Shown piece by piece: positions 36,124-44,483 of a stretch of 64,000 nt of DNA. The notes under the pieces were generated by a model. It saw nothing but the letters and a program-made list of their open reading frames with translations. It was not told the origin of the DNA and did not search any database. Every line of letters starts with the position of its first letter. Position 1 is the first letter of the stretch. The DNA is taken from the NCBI RefSeq assembly GCF_900142385.1, contig NZ_FRAQ01000001.1, positions 2,356,001 through 2,420,000 of the forward strand, written 5' to 3'. The translations under genes were made by a program, and so were the position numbers. Origin of the DNA: Marinobacter antarcticus. GTDB lineage: Bacteria > Pseudomonadota > Gammaproteobacteria > Pseudomonadales > Oleiphilaceae.

Positions 36124-37233
36124 TCAAAGCTTGCGGTCGGGGTAGATCGCGTCTTTTTGCTCGTCCGCAAGCTTCTGGCGATAGGCCAGTGTTTCTGGTT
36201 GATTGTCCGGAAACTGCCAGCCCTGAAGGTTTTCTTCTATCAATTGTATCAGAGCATCAATATGCCCGGGTGTCGCGTTCAGCGCGGTTATGTAGCTGAA
36301 CCCTTCGCCACCGGCTTCCATAAAGTACCCTCGGTTTTCTTCATCAATTTCTTCAATGGTTTCCAGGCAGTCAGACGAAAAGCCCGGGCAGAAAACATCG
36401 ATAGACTTAACGTTTTGCCCTGGAAGCGCTTTAAGCGTTTCGTCAGTATAGGGCTTGAGCCATTCTTCCTTGCCAAAACGGGACTGGAAGGTGGTCATGT
36501 ACTCCGCTTTTGTCAGTCCAAGCCGCTCTGCCAGAAGTCTCGATGTTTTATGGCACTCGCAGTGGTATGGGTCGCCCTTGGTCAAATATTTCAGCGGCAC
36601 CCCGTGGTAGGACAGAACCAGCTTCTGGTTACGGCCGTGGTTCGACCAATGGCTCTCAATATGCCGGGCCATCGCCTCAATATAGGGTGGGTAGTCCGGG
36701 TAATGGGAGATAAAGCGCAGGTCCGGTAACCACCGGCGTACCGAGAAGTTTTTGGCTATCGCATCGAAGGTAGATGCCGATGTAGACGCGGAATACTGTG
36801 GGTAAAGCGGCAGCACCACCAGCTTTCTGACGCCCTGTTGCTGCATTTCATCAAGTACCCTCGGAATGGACGGGTTGCCGTAACGCATGGCAAAACCTAC
36901 GACTATGTCGGGGCCATACTTCTTCTTCAGAACTTCCCGAATGCCCTCAGCTTGCTGTGCAGTATGGATCAGCAGTGGCGAGCCCTCAGGCTGCCACACG
37001 CTCGCATACGCCGCTGCACTGCGCTTGGGGCGGATACGGAGGATGATGCCATGCAATATCAGCCACCACAGAGGGCGCGGTAACTCAACAACCCTCGGAT
37101 CGGAGAGAAACTCCGCCAGATAACGTCGTAAAGCTGAAGGGGTCGGGGCATCTGGCGTACCAAGATTGGTTACCAGCACGCCAACCCTTTCCGGTTGGTT
37201 GTGCCGGAAGTTCTCTGAACCTTTGTATTGCAT
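36124..37233 (-). CDS. hemH: Ferrochelatase
   Basis: Inserts iron into protoporphyrin IX, last step of heme synthesis. The catalytic His210 lies in LVLSYHGVPLKY, preceded by the conserved YPQYSASTSAS near 144-154. N-terminal VLVTNLGTPDAPTPSALRRYL is standard, and the second active-site Glu lies in IEEIDEENRGYFMEAGG near 295-310. At 369 aa it is of normal bacterial length. Next gene on the strand starts 43 bases upstream, so they may be co-transcribed. Confidence 0.95.
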   Translation of the reverse strand: MQYKGSENFRHNQPERVGVLVTNLGTPDAPTPSALRRYLAEFLSDPRVVELPRPLWWLILHGIILRIRPKRSAAAYASVWQPEGSPLLIHTAQQAEGIREVLKKKYGPDIVVGFAMRYGNPSIPRVLDEMQQQGVRKLVVLPLYPQYSASTSASTFDAIAKNFSVRRWLPDLRFISHYPDYPPYIEAMARHIESHWSNHGRNQKLVLSYHGVPLKYLTKGDPYHCECHKTSRLLAERLGLTKAEYMTTFQSRFGKEEWLKPYTDETLKALPGQNVKSIDVFCPGFSSDCLETIEEIDEENRGYFMEAGGEGFSYITALNATPGHIDALIQLIEENLQGWQFPDNQPETLAYRQKLADEQKDAIYPDRKL

Positions 37234-37275
37234 GGGAAGGTGGATCCTAAGCGTTGATCGTTTGAAGCAAAGCGG

Positions 37276-37707
37276 CTATTTCTGGTTCTCGGACTGTTGC
37301 GCCATACGCGGAGCGAGGCCGCTCATATCGTAGCCGGCACTGCTGGCTTTGCTGAGAAGTTCCCGTGCGGGAGTGGTACGGGCAGCGTTCAGAGCCCAAA
37401 GCATAGTGCATCGGGTTCCTGTCCGGCAAAAAGCCAATACGGGCTTTTCGGAATCCCGGATCATTGCCCCAAAGCGATCAACGTCTGCGTCAGTCACATT
37501 TCCGGATTCAACGGGCATGTAAACCCATGTCATGCCGTTTTCCCGAGCGGCAGCTTCAATGTCAGCCATTGCGGGCTGACCAAACTCTTCATGATCCGGG
37601 CGGTTCGCAACCAGTGTTCTGAAGCCAAGCCTGGCGGCCTCTGCCACATCTCCGTAGGTGATCTGAGGAGAGACGGAAATTGTGTCATCAATCTTTCGGA
37701 TATCCAT
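37276..37707 (-). CDS. DUF442 (Blh-type) rhodanese/phosphatase-like protein
   Basis: 143-aa single-domain protein of the TIGR01244 / DUF442 group, a dual-specificity-phosphatase fold used as sulfur transferase or found fused to beta-lactamase-like persulfide dioxygenase (Blh). It starts MDIRKIDDTISVSPQITYGD and carries the active loop FCRTGTRCTMLWAL with Cys at about 94 (CxxGxRC). The two neighbouring YeeE/YedE genes suggest a role in sulfide or thiosulfate handling. Confidence 0.85.
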   Translation of the reverse strand: MDIRKIDDTISVSPQITYGDVAEAARLGFRTLVANRPDHEEFGQPAMADIEAAARENGMTWVYMPVESGNVTDADVDRFGAMIRDSEKPVLAFCRTGTRCTMLWALNAARTTPARELLSKASSAGYDMSGLAPRMAQQSENQK

Positions 37708-37793
37708 GGGGTTATTCTCCGGATTCGGTAAAAATGCAACGCCATCATCTCATAGGCGATGGCGACTGTCAGAATGCTACACCTTCAATAAGC

Positions 37794-38264
37794 TCACTCT
37801 TGAGCCGTTATGCTCCAGCCGCTGCCCGAACCATCAGGTCGGGCGCCAGATCTTCGGCGCTCAATCAGTTCGAATATACCCATGCCAGCCACCATGGAAG
37901 CCACGAATACAACGGCTTTTATTTCCCCCGCTCCCAGAGCCACCAGGCCCGGCCCGGGGCAGATACCGGCAATCCCCCAACCAATGCCGAACAACAGGCC
38001 ACCGATCACCAGACGCTTGTCGATATGGGAATGCCCCGGCACTTTCATGTTGAAACCAAGAAATGAAAGGGTTCTTTTACGGGCCACGGTAAATGCCAGA
38101 AGGCCGACGATAATCGCGCCTCCCATTACGAATGCGAGCGAGGGATCCCAGAGGCCGGCAATATCGAGGAACCCAAGAACTTTCTCCGGGTTTGCCATGC
38201 CGGAAACAATAAGGCCAAGGCCAAACAGCAAGCCTGCAAACAACGAGGCGATAGCAGATTTCAT
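37794..38264 (-). CDS. YeeE/YedE (DUF6691) membrane protein, PmpB-like half
   Basis: 156-aa four-to-five-helix membrane protein with the sulfur-transport motif GIGWGIAGICPGPGLVALGAG near residues 97-117, whose Cys is conserved. ATG 38264 has a GGGAG site and avoids overlap with the partner gene four bases upstream. Paired half-size YeeE/YedE proteins (PmpA/PmpB type) import sulfur compounds such as thiosulfate. Encoded with the DUF442 protein. Confidence 0.85.
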   Translation of the reverse strand: MKSAIASLFAGLLFGLGLIVSGMANPEKVLGFLDIAGLWDPSLAFVMGGAIIVGLLAFTVARKRTLSFLGFNMKVPGHSHIDKRLVIGGLLFGIGWGIAGICPGPGLVALGAGEIKAVVFVASMVAGMGIFELIERRRSGARPDGSGSGWSITAQE

Positions 38265-38268
38265 GGTA

Positions 38269-38706
38269 TTACACTCCCAGCACATGTCGGATAATGAAAA
38301 CAGTCACAAACCCGGCGAACATAAAGCTCAGGGTTGCTGCTAATGATCGGGGTGAAAACCGCGACAGACCACAAACGCCGTGGCCACTTGTGCAGCCGGA
38401 GCCGTAGCGAGTGCCTATCCCTACAAGAAGGCCCGCGATAATCAGCGCAGGGTATCCCGCCTCTATTTCAATGGGCGGTAGCTGCGCGACCAGCATCCAA
38501 AGAGCCGGTGCTCCGAGAAGTCCGGCCAGAAAGGCAATTCGCCAGCTTATGTCGCCGGCAGAGGGGGCGAGCAGGCCGCCCAGAATTCCGCTGATTCCGG
38601 CAATCCTTCCATTGAGCAGAAGAAAACTCGCGGCAGCGAGGCCTACCAGCACGCCGCCGGCAAGTGCTGACCAAGGAGTAAAGCTACTCCAGGCAATATC
38701 TATCAT
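38269..38706 (-). CDS. YeeE/YedE family membrane protein, PmpA-like half
   Basis: 145-aa membrane protein with GTRYGSGCTSGHGVCGLSRF near residues 98-117, the other half of the YeeE/YedE sulfur-transport pair; both cysteines are conserved in the family. Helices at about 11-30, 55-75, 85-100 and 122-142. It is first in the three-gene sulfur cluster on the minus strand. Upstream, CCAAAA-N5-TTTTGG near 38781-38797 is a possible operator. Confidence 0.86.
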   Translation of the reverse strand: MIDIAWSSFTPWSALAGGVLVGLAAASFLLLNGRIAGISGILGGLLAPSAGDISWRIAFLAGLLGAPALWMLVAQLPPIEIEAGYPALIIAGLLVGIGTRYGSGCTSGHGVCGLSRFSPRSLAATLSFMFAGFVTVFIIRHVLGV

Positions 38707-38780
38707 TCAGAAAATCCTCCAATACGCCGTCTCAGGTGAGGTATGCGAACTTACATTCCAATGGTACCCAAATCCCAAAT

Positions 38781-38797
38781 CCAAAATCTTGTTTTGG
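38781..38797. promoter_or_regulatory. Inverted repeat in promoter of sulfur cluster
   Basis: CCAAAA-N5-TTTTGG about 75 bases before the YeeE/YedE gene start. Sulfide-responsive ArsR-type repressors (BigR/SqrR) often control such clusters, but this sequence does not match a site I know with certainty. Confidence 0.35.
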
Positions 38798-38827
38798 AAT
38801 AAGCTTATAAGTATGGGCAATAATACC

Positions 38828-38855
38828 AAAAAAAAGCCCGGCTGGAATGCCGGGC
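38828..38855 (-). terminator. Orphan intrinsic terminator, minus strand
   Basis: Minus strand GCCCGGC, loop ATTCCA, GCCGGGC, then eight T (plus-strand 38828-38855). No minus-strand gene ends nearby: the next upstream on that strand is the TetR gene past the oppositely oriented phasin. It may end a short RNA starting near 38927. The stretch 38707-39108 holds otherwise only promoters. Confidence 0.75.
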
Positions 38856-39108
38856 AGAGGCGTGCGAGTAGTATCCATGAAAGACTTCCAGACAAACCGG
38901 CGTCAGCAGAGACTCCGGTATGAATAAGTATTGACTATAATTTGAACACTTCAAGCTCAAGGCCCGTCAATTTGAAAACATTTTTTCATATGGAACCCGC
39001 TTTTATACTGCAGCCATTGGTTATGCGGCTTTCAGGCCGACTGAAATCGGCCGCGAGCTGTAATACAATAGCACTCCAAATGCAGTATCTAATCCCAGAG
39101 GTTGTTAC

Positions 39109-39525
39109 ATGTCTGATGAGAATGACAAGAAGCCCGAAGACGATCCGCAGTTGGCTGCAAAGATAAAGGGTTCGGCCCGTCAGATATGGCTTGCTGGCCT
39201 GGGAGCCTATACCAAGGCGGAGGAGGATACCGGCAAGTTTTTCGAACGCCTGGTTCAGGAAGGTGAGCAGCTTGAGAGTAGAACCCGCGGTGCGGTTGAG
39301 AAGCAGATCCGCTCAGTAGAAGGTCGCGTTGAGGGTGTTCGTGAGCGAGCAACCGGGACCTGGGACCGACTTGAGCATCTGTTTGATGAACGCGTCTCTG
39401 GAGCTTTACGCCGGCTCGGTATTCACCGCAGGGAAGACATCGAGGGGCTCGAACATAGAATAGAAGCCCTTGAAGCGGAATTGTCAGCGCTCCGAGAGCG
39501 CAGCAGTCGGGATGAAGAAGAGTAG
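39109..39525 (+). CDS. Phasin-like polyhydroxyalkanoate granule protein
   Basis: 138-aa phasin of the PhaI/PhaF type that coats storage granules. Family motif SARQIWLAGLGAYTKAEEDTGKFFERLVQEGE (residues 23-55) is clear, followed by amphipathic helices and a C-terminal coiled coil (EDIEGLEHRIEALEAELSALRERS) that would oligomerise. There is no Lys/Pro-rich DNA-binding tail as in PhaF. Its stop abuts the convergent TetR gene. An inverted repeat TTGAA-CAC-TTCAA near 38942-38954 lies in its upstream region. Confidence 0.88.
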   Translation: MSDENDKKPEDDPQLAAKIKGSARQIWLAGLGAYTKAEEDTGKFFERLVQEGEQLESRTRGAVEKQIRSVEGRVEGVRERATGTWDRLEHLFDERVSGALRRLGIHRREDIEGLEHRIEALEAELSALRERSSRDEEE

Positions 39526-40155
39526 TTACAGATAGCCCCGGCTGACCAGTTTCGCGTGCTCCTGCTCTTCCGGTGCAAAGTATGGCAGCATCAGGTGCAT
39601 CATCTGGTAAACACCGCGGCCGGGATCCACAGATTCCCGGTCATCAAGGTGAGACAGGGTGTCAAAGGCGCTCCAGTAACAAGCGGTCAGGGTGAGCTGC
39701 TCACACAATGAATCCAGCTCTTCCTGCTCGATCAGCATCATATTCTGGCGTCGCAGGCTTTCGCAAATGCTCCGGAATGCCCCGGTTTTATTTTTCAGAA
39801 TCCGCCTGAAGCGTACCTGCAAACGCTCGTAACGAGATAGCACGTTCACCAGATCCTGATACAAAAATCGATAACGGGCCACGCCTTCAAACAGCAGATG
39901 CAGGAAAAAGCTTTGCTGATCCAGGCTGATATCCACGTCTTCCGGAACCGCTAGCAAATCCAGCATTTCCGCTTCAAACGCTGTAAACAGCTCTTCGACG
40001 ATGTCGCCCTTACTTCTGAAATGGTAATACAGGTTGCCCGGGCTGATATCCAGTTCATCCGAAATGAGAAGGGTCGTCACATTTGGCTCACCCAGTTTGT
40101 TGAACAGCGACAGGCTGGCATTGAGAATGCGGTCGCGGGTTTTTATTTTTGTCAT
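39526..40155 (-). CDS. TetR family regulator, PhaD-like
   Basis: 209-aa TetR regulator. N-terminal helix-turn-helix in TRDRILNASLSLFNKLGEPNVTTLLISDELDISPGNLYYHFRSKG closely resembles PhaD of pseudomonads (KTRDRILECALQLFNQQGEPNVSTL from memory), which activates polyhydroxyalkanoate genes. The C-terminal region (YRFLYQDLVNVLSRYERL) also fits. The convergent phasin gene next to it supports a PHA role, but no PHA synthase is nearby. Confidence 0.8.
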   Translation of the reverse strand: MTKIKTRDRILNASLSLFNKLGEPNVTTLLISDELDISPGNLYYHFRSKGDIVEELFTAFEAEMLDLLAVPEDVDISLDQQSFFLHLLFEGVARYRFLYQDLVNVLSRYERLQVRFRRILKNKTGAFRSICESLRRQNMMLIEQEELDSLCEQLTLTACYWSAFDTLSHLDDRESVDPGRGVYQMMHLMLPYFAPEEQEHAKLVSRGYL

Positions 40156-40173
40156 ATCGCGCCTGGTTTGCTC

Positions 40174-40986
40174 TCAGAGTTCAAAGTTTGCCCACACCGG
40201 GCAGTGATCGGATGGCCGCTCCATCCCGCGAAAACCCAGGGACACTCCCGCTTCGCGTGCTTTGGGTAACAGGCTGTCACTGGCCATAATCAGGTCGATG
40301 CGCAGACCACGCTTAGGGTCTTTATCAAAGCCTTTGCTGCGGTAATCAAACCAGCTGAATGTTTGTGCATCTTCCGGGTGAAGATATCGGAAAACATCAG
40401 TATAGCCCCGGCTTTTAATCTGGCTCAGCCATTCCCGCTCTTCAGGAAGGAAGGCGCACTTCCCGGTGCGCAGCCAGCGCTTGGCATTGTCTGGGCCTAT
40501 TCCTACATCTTTGTCTGTGGGCGCGATGTTCATGTCGCCCATGACCAGCACGTGGCTGCCCTGTATTTTTAGCTCATCAAGGTAGCTCATCAGATTAGCG
40601 TAGAACTTCTCTTTGGCAGGGAATTTTACCGGGTGGCCCCGGCTTTCGCCTTGAGGAAAATAGCCGTTGATCACCGTAAGTTTTTGGCCGTTTACGATGA
40701 ACTGCCCGGTAATCAGGCGGCGTTGTGCGTCTTCGGGATCTCCGGGGTAGCCATTAAGAACCAGTTCTGGCTCCTCTCGGGAAAGCAGCGCAACACCATA
40801 GTGGGTTTTCTGGCCGTGAAAGTGTACGTGGTAACCCAGTTCACGAATGGCCTCAACCGGAAACTCTTCGTCTCGTACTTTGGTTTCTTGGATGCCTATG
40901 ACATCTGGATTGTGGCTTTCAATCAGGGCTTCAATCTGGTGCAGGCGGGTACGGATACTGTTGACGTTAAAAGATACAAACATCAT
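40174..40986 (-). CDS. xthA: Exodeoxyribonuclease III
   Basis: AP endonuclease/3'-5' exonuclease in base excision repair. Metal- and catalytic residues: Glu34 in IGIQETKV, Asp and Asn in MGDMNIAPTDKDVG near 150, and the C-terminal PSDHCPVWANFEL with catalytic His. 270 aa, like E. coli XthA. ATG 40986 follows directly a Met-Met start pair (MMFVSFNVNSIRTRL). It precedes the TetR gene by 18 bases. Confidence 0.95.
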   Translation of the reverse strand: MMFVSFNVNSIRTRLHQIEALIESHNPDVIGIQETKVRDEEFPVEAIRELGYHVHFHGQKTHYGVALLSREEPELVLNGYPGDPEDAQRRLITGQFIVNGQKLTVINGYFPQGESRGHPVKFPAKEKFYANLMSYLDELKIQGSHVLVMGDMNIAPTDKDVGIGPDNAKRWLRTGKCAFLPEEREWLSQIKSRGYTDVFRYLHPEDAQTFSWFDYRSKGFDKDPKRGLRIDLIMASDSLLPKAREAGVSLGFRGMERPSDHCPVWANFEL

Positions 40987-41067
40987 GGCTGAACACTCTC
41001 CGGCGTTGGTTGCCGCAGGAGTTTAACACATTGAAACCGTTGAATTGCCTCTCCGAAGGGGACTGTT

Positions 41068-41820
41068 TCAGAGGGTCAGCTTACATTCCGGGTAGGTGCT
41101 TACTGTATAGCGGATGGTTGCTGTGTAGTTCTGCTCGGCATTCTCACGCACGTTGGTGAGGCCTGAATAGGCCGTGAGCGCACCTTCACTGTTGTAGCCG
41201 AGGATGATGGGATCCACGAGGAATTTCAGTAAAACGCTGTCCGGGCGGATTTGCACGACGTGATCGGCATTCACAACCTGGCTCTGTGCCGGCTCTAGAA
41301 TAAAGGCGTAATCCGTTCCCCGGGTCGGCGCCAGAAACCGGAACTTTACGGATTCGCCGCTGACAACCTTGTCCCAGTTCCGTCGCACCAAATTATCAAA
41401 GCCGGCATCCACCGCCAGGTTATTGGAAATCTCTACCGTTGAACGCTTTATGTCGCCCCCGGGCTGCTTCCATGCCACTGCGACAGAGCCGGAATCCGGG
41501 TAGGTGATGTCCAGCGACTCGTCAAAATCCGGTTGCTGATAATTCACCCTCGGGCGAATAGAGGACGAGCTGTAATCGAGTTTCTTTTCGGCGAAGGCTT
41601 CTGCATTGCCTTCAGCCAATTGAACATAGGTTACCCTATGTTCAATTGGCCGGAACACGTCGTTATCACAGGAGCCCTCGATTTGGTGCCGCTCCTCATA
41701 GAGTGCTTTCCCATCGCTGCTTTCCGCAGCCCCGGTAAACTGAAATATCTCGGCAGACACAGGCGTTGCAATAGCTGCTATGGCAAACGTTGCCGACAAA
41801 AACCAGGGACGGCGATTCAT
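41068..41820 (-). CDS. Exported protein of unknown function in lipid operon
   Basis: 250-aa protein with a clear signal peptide (MNRRPWFLSATFAIAAIA, cleavage near PVSA-EI), so periplasmic. The mature part is beta-rich, with two Cys (CDNDVF and the C-terminal PECKLTL) that could form a disulfide. Last gene of the Cfa operon; its start codon overlaps the DUF2878 stop by one base. Codons for the segment around residues 57-68 form a perfect hairpin (see the repeat at 41615). Family not recognised with certainty. Confidence 0.8.
   Translation of the reverse strand: MNRRPWFLSATFAIAAIATPVSAEIFQFTGAAESSDGKALYEERHQIEGSCDNDVFRPIEHRVTYVQLAEGNAEAFAEKKLDYSSSSIRPRVNYQQPDFDESLDITYPDSGSVAVAWKQPGGDIKRSTVEISNNLAVDAGFDNLVRRNWDKVVSGESVKFRFLAPTRGTDYAFILEPAQSQVVNADHVVQIRPDSVLLKFLVDPIILGYNSEGALTAYSGLTNVRENAEQNYTATIRYTVSTYPECKLTL
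41615..41650. repeat. Perfect inverted repeat inside a coding region
   Basis: 16-bp arms (41615-41630 and 41635-41650: gccaattgaacatagg and its complement) around a 4-base loop, entirely within the exported-protein gene. Such a perfect long stem in coding DNA is rare by chance. It could be a regulatory hairpin in the operon RNA or a trace of a small inserted element. Confidence 0.9.
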
Positions 41821-42338
41821 TAGGTCAGCTCCGGATAAAGCGATTTACGGGCAAATAGCAGTAATGGAAACACCACCAGCCAACCAAGAGCCAGAGCTAT
41901 GAGTGAGGGAACCAGTTCCGGCAGTTCAACGACACCTATTTTGCTTGCTGACCAATAGGTGAAAGGGCCGGCGATGGGGGCAAACAGAAAAGCCAGCCAC
42001 ACCTTGCGACTGATCCAGTTCAGAGAGTGGCTGAGGGTGGTCATGAAAATAGCCCAGATAGCGACAATCCAAGGCGGAGTAATCAGCACTGCACCGCTAC
42101 CGTCGTCCAGTACGCCAAGCCGGAACCAGAGCCCGTCTAGCACAGCACCGACAACCGTTCCCAGTCCGATAAACTGAAGCTCTGTAAAACGATTCTGGCT
42201 CACAAAAACAAAATGGATGAGCAGGAATGCAAGAACCAATAGCGGGCCCAGCAGGTCGGGGTAGGCCACGCAGGCGAACCACCCGATCTGGAAAAGTATA
42301 AAATTCAGTATATTACGGGCTGTTTCTGAAGTGATCAT
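41820..42338 (-). CDS. DUF2878 membrane protein
   Basis: 172-aa integral membrane protein with about five helices (10-30, 35-50, 62-85, 90-125, 130-165). DUF2878 proteins are usually encoded beside cyclopropane synthase-like genes in proteobacteria. The start ATG overlaps the end of the Cfa gene by four bases. Role unknown, probably linked to the membrane-lipid modification of this operon. Confidence 0.82.
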   Translation of the reverse strand: MITSETARNILNFILFQIGWFACVAYPDLLGPLLVLAFLLIHFVFVSQNRFTELQFIGLGTVVGAVLDGLWFRLGVLDDGSGAVLITPPWIVAIWAIFMTTLSHSLNWISRKVWLAFLFAPIAGPFTYWSASKIGVVELPELVPSLIALALGWLVVFPLLLFARKSLYPELT

Positions 42339-43609
42339 ACACTCAGTATGTTCCGCCGCTTGTTACCGGGCTTGGCGAACACCAGCTGCGATACGCCGAT
42401 GGCACGTTCACTGAACCCTGCTTCGCAATAGGCAAAGTAGAAGTGCCAGAGCCTGCGAAACGCCTGATCATATCCCTTGGACTCGAGCTGTTCGCGGTTG
42501 GCCATAAAACGATCACACCAGTCGCGGAGCGTGCGGGCGTAATGAAAACCCGTGTCTTCTGAATGGGCCAGAACCAGGTTTGACTGGTTACGTACCGATT
42601 CCAGGATGGCGCCAAAGGATGGAATAAAACTTCCCGGAAAGATAAAACGCTGGATAAAGTCCACGTTTTTGAGCGCGCGCTGGTAGCGTTGTTCCGGCAT
42701 GTTAATGGCCTGAACGAGGGCAAGGCCCTCAGGCTTCAGCAAGGTATTTATCTGGTTGAAGTAACTGTCCAGAAATTGAGGCCCCACGGCTTCAATCATT
42801 TCGATGGAAACCAGTTTGTCGAACTGACCAGCAAGATCCCGATAATCATCAAACAGCAGGGTAATCCTGTTCTCCAGGCCCTCACTGATAACACGGTCCT
42901 GCGCAAGCTCCAACTGCTCTTTTGAGATTGTGGTGGTGGTTACGTGGCAGCCATAGTGTTTAGCCGCGTGTATGGCAAAGCCACCCCAGCCGGTTCCGAT
43001 CTCGATTACCCGGTCGCCTGGCTGCAAGTCCAGTTTCTGGCAAATGGTGTCCAGCTTGTGAACGGCGGCTTCTTCAAGCGTTGATTCCTCATTGGGATAA
43101 ATGGCGGAGGAATACATCATGGTTGGATCGAGGAAGGTTTCGAACAGATCGTTGCCAAGATCATAATGGGCGCTGATATTCTTTCTCGAGCCGTCTTTGG
43201 TGTTTCGGTTAAGCCAGTGCAACCCTTTCAAAGCGGGCTTGGTTACCCAGCTGAACCGATCCTCGAACTCGTTCATCCGGTCGATATTGCGGGTAAAGAA
43301 CCGGAGCAGGGCAACCAGATCGGGTGACGACCAGTCACCGGCAACGTAGGCTTCGGCCGCGCCTACGCTACCTCCAGTTAGCAAGTCCCGCCATGTACTC
43401 TGATCATGAATAATCAGCTCCGCAGGCTGATGATCGGTGTTGCCATCACCAAACACCAGATCGTCCATGCCGGGTTCCCGGATGGTGAGAGCACCTTCGC
43501 CCAGCTGTCGGAGCTGCTGGATGACCAGGTTTCTGGCAACCCGGCTAACCAGGGACGCGCGTTCCTGCGAGTTGGCAATACGATCGGCCGATGTGTTCAT
43601 GTTCTCCAT
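42335..43609 (-). CDS. Cyclopropane-fatty-acyl-phospholipid synthase family methyltransferase
   Basis: 424-aa CFA synthase-like enzyme, which methylates double bonds of membrane phospholipid acyl chains using SAM. The SAM loop VIEIGTGWGGFAIHAAKHYG is clear near 195-214, preceded by SAHYDLGNDLFETFLDPTMMYSSAIY, the conserved CFA motif (about 145-170). The context (DUF1365, amine oxidase, SDR) is that of the second CFA-like paralog seen in singlet-oxygen-stress operons of other proteobacteria; it may make a methylated or furan precursor and not a plain cyclopropane. ATG 43609 overlaps DUF1365 by 13 bases; the internal ATG at 43600 is possible. Confidence 0.88.
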   Translation of the reverse strand: MENMNTSADRIANSQERASLVSRVARNLVIQQLRQLGEGALTIREPGMDDLVFGDGNTDHQPAELIIHDQSTWRDLLTGGSVGAAEAYVAGDWSSPDLVALLRFFTRNIDRMNEFEDRFSWVTKPALKGLHWLNRNTKDGSRKNISAHYDLGNDLFETFLDPTMMYSSAIYPNEESTLEEAAVHKLDTICQKLDLQPGDRVIEIGTGWGGFAIHAAKHYGCHVTTTTISKEQLELAQDRVISEGLENRITLLFDDYRDLAGQFDKLVSIEMIEAVGPQFLDSYFNQINTLLKPEGLALVQAINMPEQRYQRALKNVDFIQRFIFPGSFIPSFGAILESVRNQSNLVLAHSEDTGFHYARTLRDWCDRFMANREQLESKGYDQAFRRLWHFYFAYCEAGFSERAIGVSQLVFAKPGNKRRNILSV

Positions 43610-44481
43610 GAGCTTACCTTTCCTCGAGTCTTGTTTGAATCGTCAACGCTGGTTACATCCAAGCCCTGGTCGCTGCTTCCCAGCCGGTGAGCCGGATCAC
43701 TTTCAGCCAGCTTGTCCGGGTGTGTGTAGAATGGGGCGCCCTTGAGTTTCAGCTTGATGGCATGCCAGTAGATACCGGCAGCAACCTTGAGCGCTTCCAC
43801 GGGGAACTGGCGCAAACTTCTATGGAGTGTTTTACGTGTGAGCGGTGTTCTCTGGACTACAAGAGTGGCATCAAAATGTTTTTTGCCTTCCTCCAGCACG
43901 TTCATGTGAATTCTCAGCTCCGGTCCGCGGAAACTGAATGTCCACTCGTAGTGCTGCGCCATGGCGTTGAACGGCGAAACATGAAAGCGTTTGGTGAACC
44001 CGAACTGTTCGGTGCGCCAGCCAGCAGAGTTGGCCTTGCTGCCTGTGGTTTCCAGGCAGTAGACATGGCGTTCATGCCAGGGCGTGTTGGTAATCTGCGC
44101 TACTATCACGGCCGGTACGTAACCACTGGAGCCACTTTCACCGTTGCGGTAACAGAAGTAAAAGCTGACCGGATTGAACACGTAGCCGGCATAACGGGGG
44201 TGGGTGATCAGTTCTACTGGTCCGTCAGGGCGCCAGCCAGTTGCTGCTTCGACCTGTTCGCGCACCGCTTCTGACAGATCACCGGCTTCGGGCCGGAAAT
44301 AGTCTTTACGCTTGAGGGACATCCAGTTGAAGCGTTCCAGGGAAAAGAACGGGCTTACGTTGGCGACCTGGTGCCACTCGTCCGTATCCAGCGCCAGCAT
44401 GCCCGTGTGGTATTCAAACTCATGCCGAACGGGATACAGGCGCCGGTGCCGGATTGAGCCTTGGAGCCATTGGCTGCTCAT
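43597..44481 (-). CDS. DUF1365 family protein
   Basis: 294-aa DUF1365 protein, which nearly always neighbours CFA synthase-like and FAD amine oxidase genes. Conserved: IRHRRLYPVRHEFEYHTGML (residues 9-28), PRYAGYVFNPVSFYFCYRNG near 103-122, and FHVSPFNAMAQHYEWTF near 183-199. The C-terminal 25 residues are charged and probably disordered. Biochemical role unknown. Two bases after the amine-oxidase stop. Confidence 0.88.
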   Translation of the reverse strand: MSSQWLQGSIRHRRLYPVRHEFEYHTGMLALDTDEWHQVANVSPFFSLERFNWMSLKRKDYFRPEAGDLSEAVREQVEAATGWRPDGPVELITHPRYAGYVFNPVSFYFCYRNGESGSSGYVPAVIVAQITNTPWHERHVYCLETTGSKANSAGWRTEQFGFTKRFHVSPFNAMAQHYEWTFSFRGPELRIHMNVLEEGKKHFDATLVVQRTPLTRKTLHRSLRQFPVEALKVAAGIYWHAIKLKLKGAPFYTHPDKLAESDPAHRLGSSDQGLDVTSVDDSNKTRGKVSSWRT

Positions 44482-44483
44482 TA

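Noticed and set aside
38813..38923. Possible 36-aa plus-strand peptide (MGNNTKKKPGWNAG...)
   Set aside because: Its codons coincide with the A-run and GC stem of the orphan terminator, and no ribosome site precedes it.
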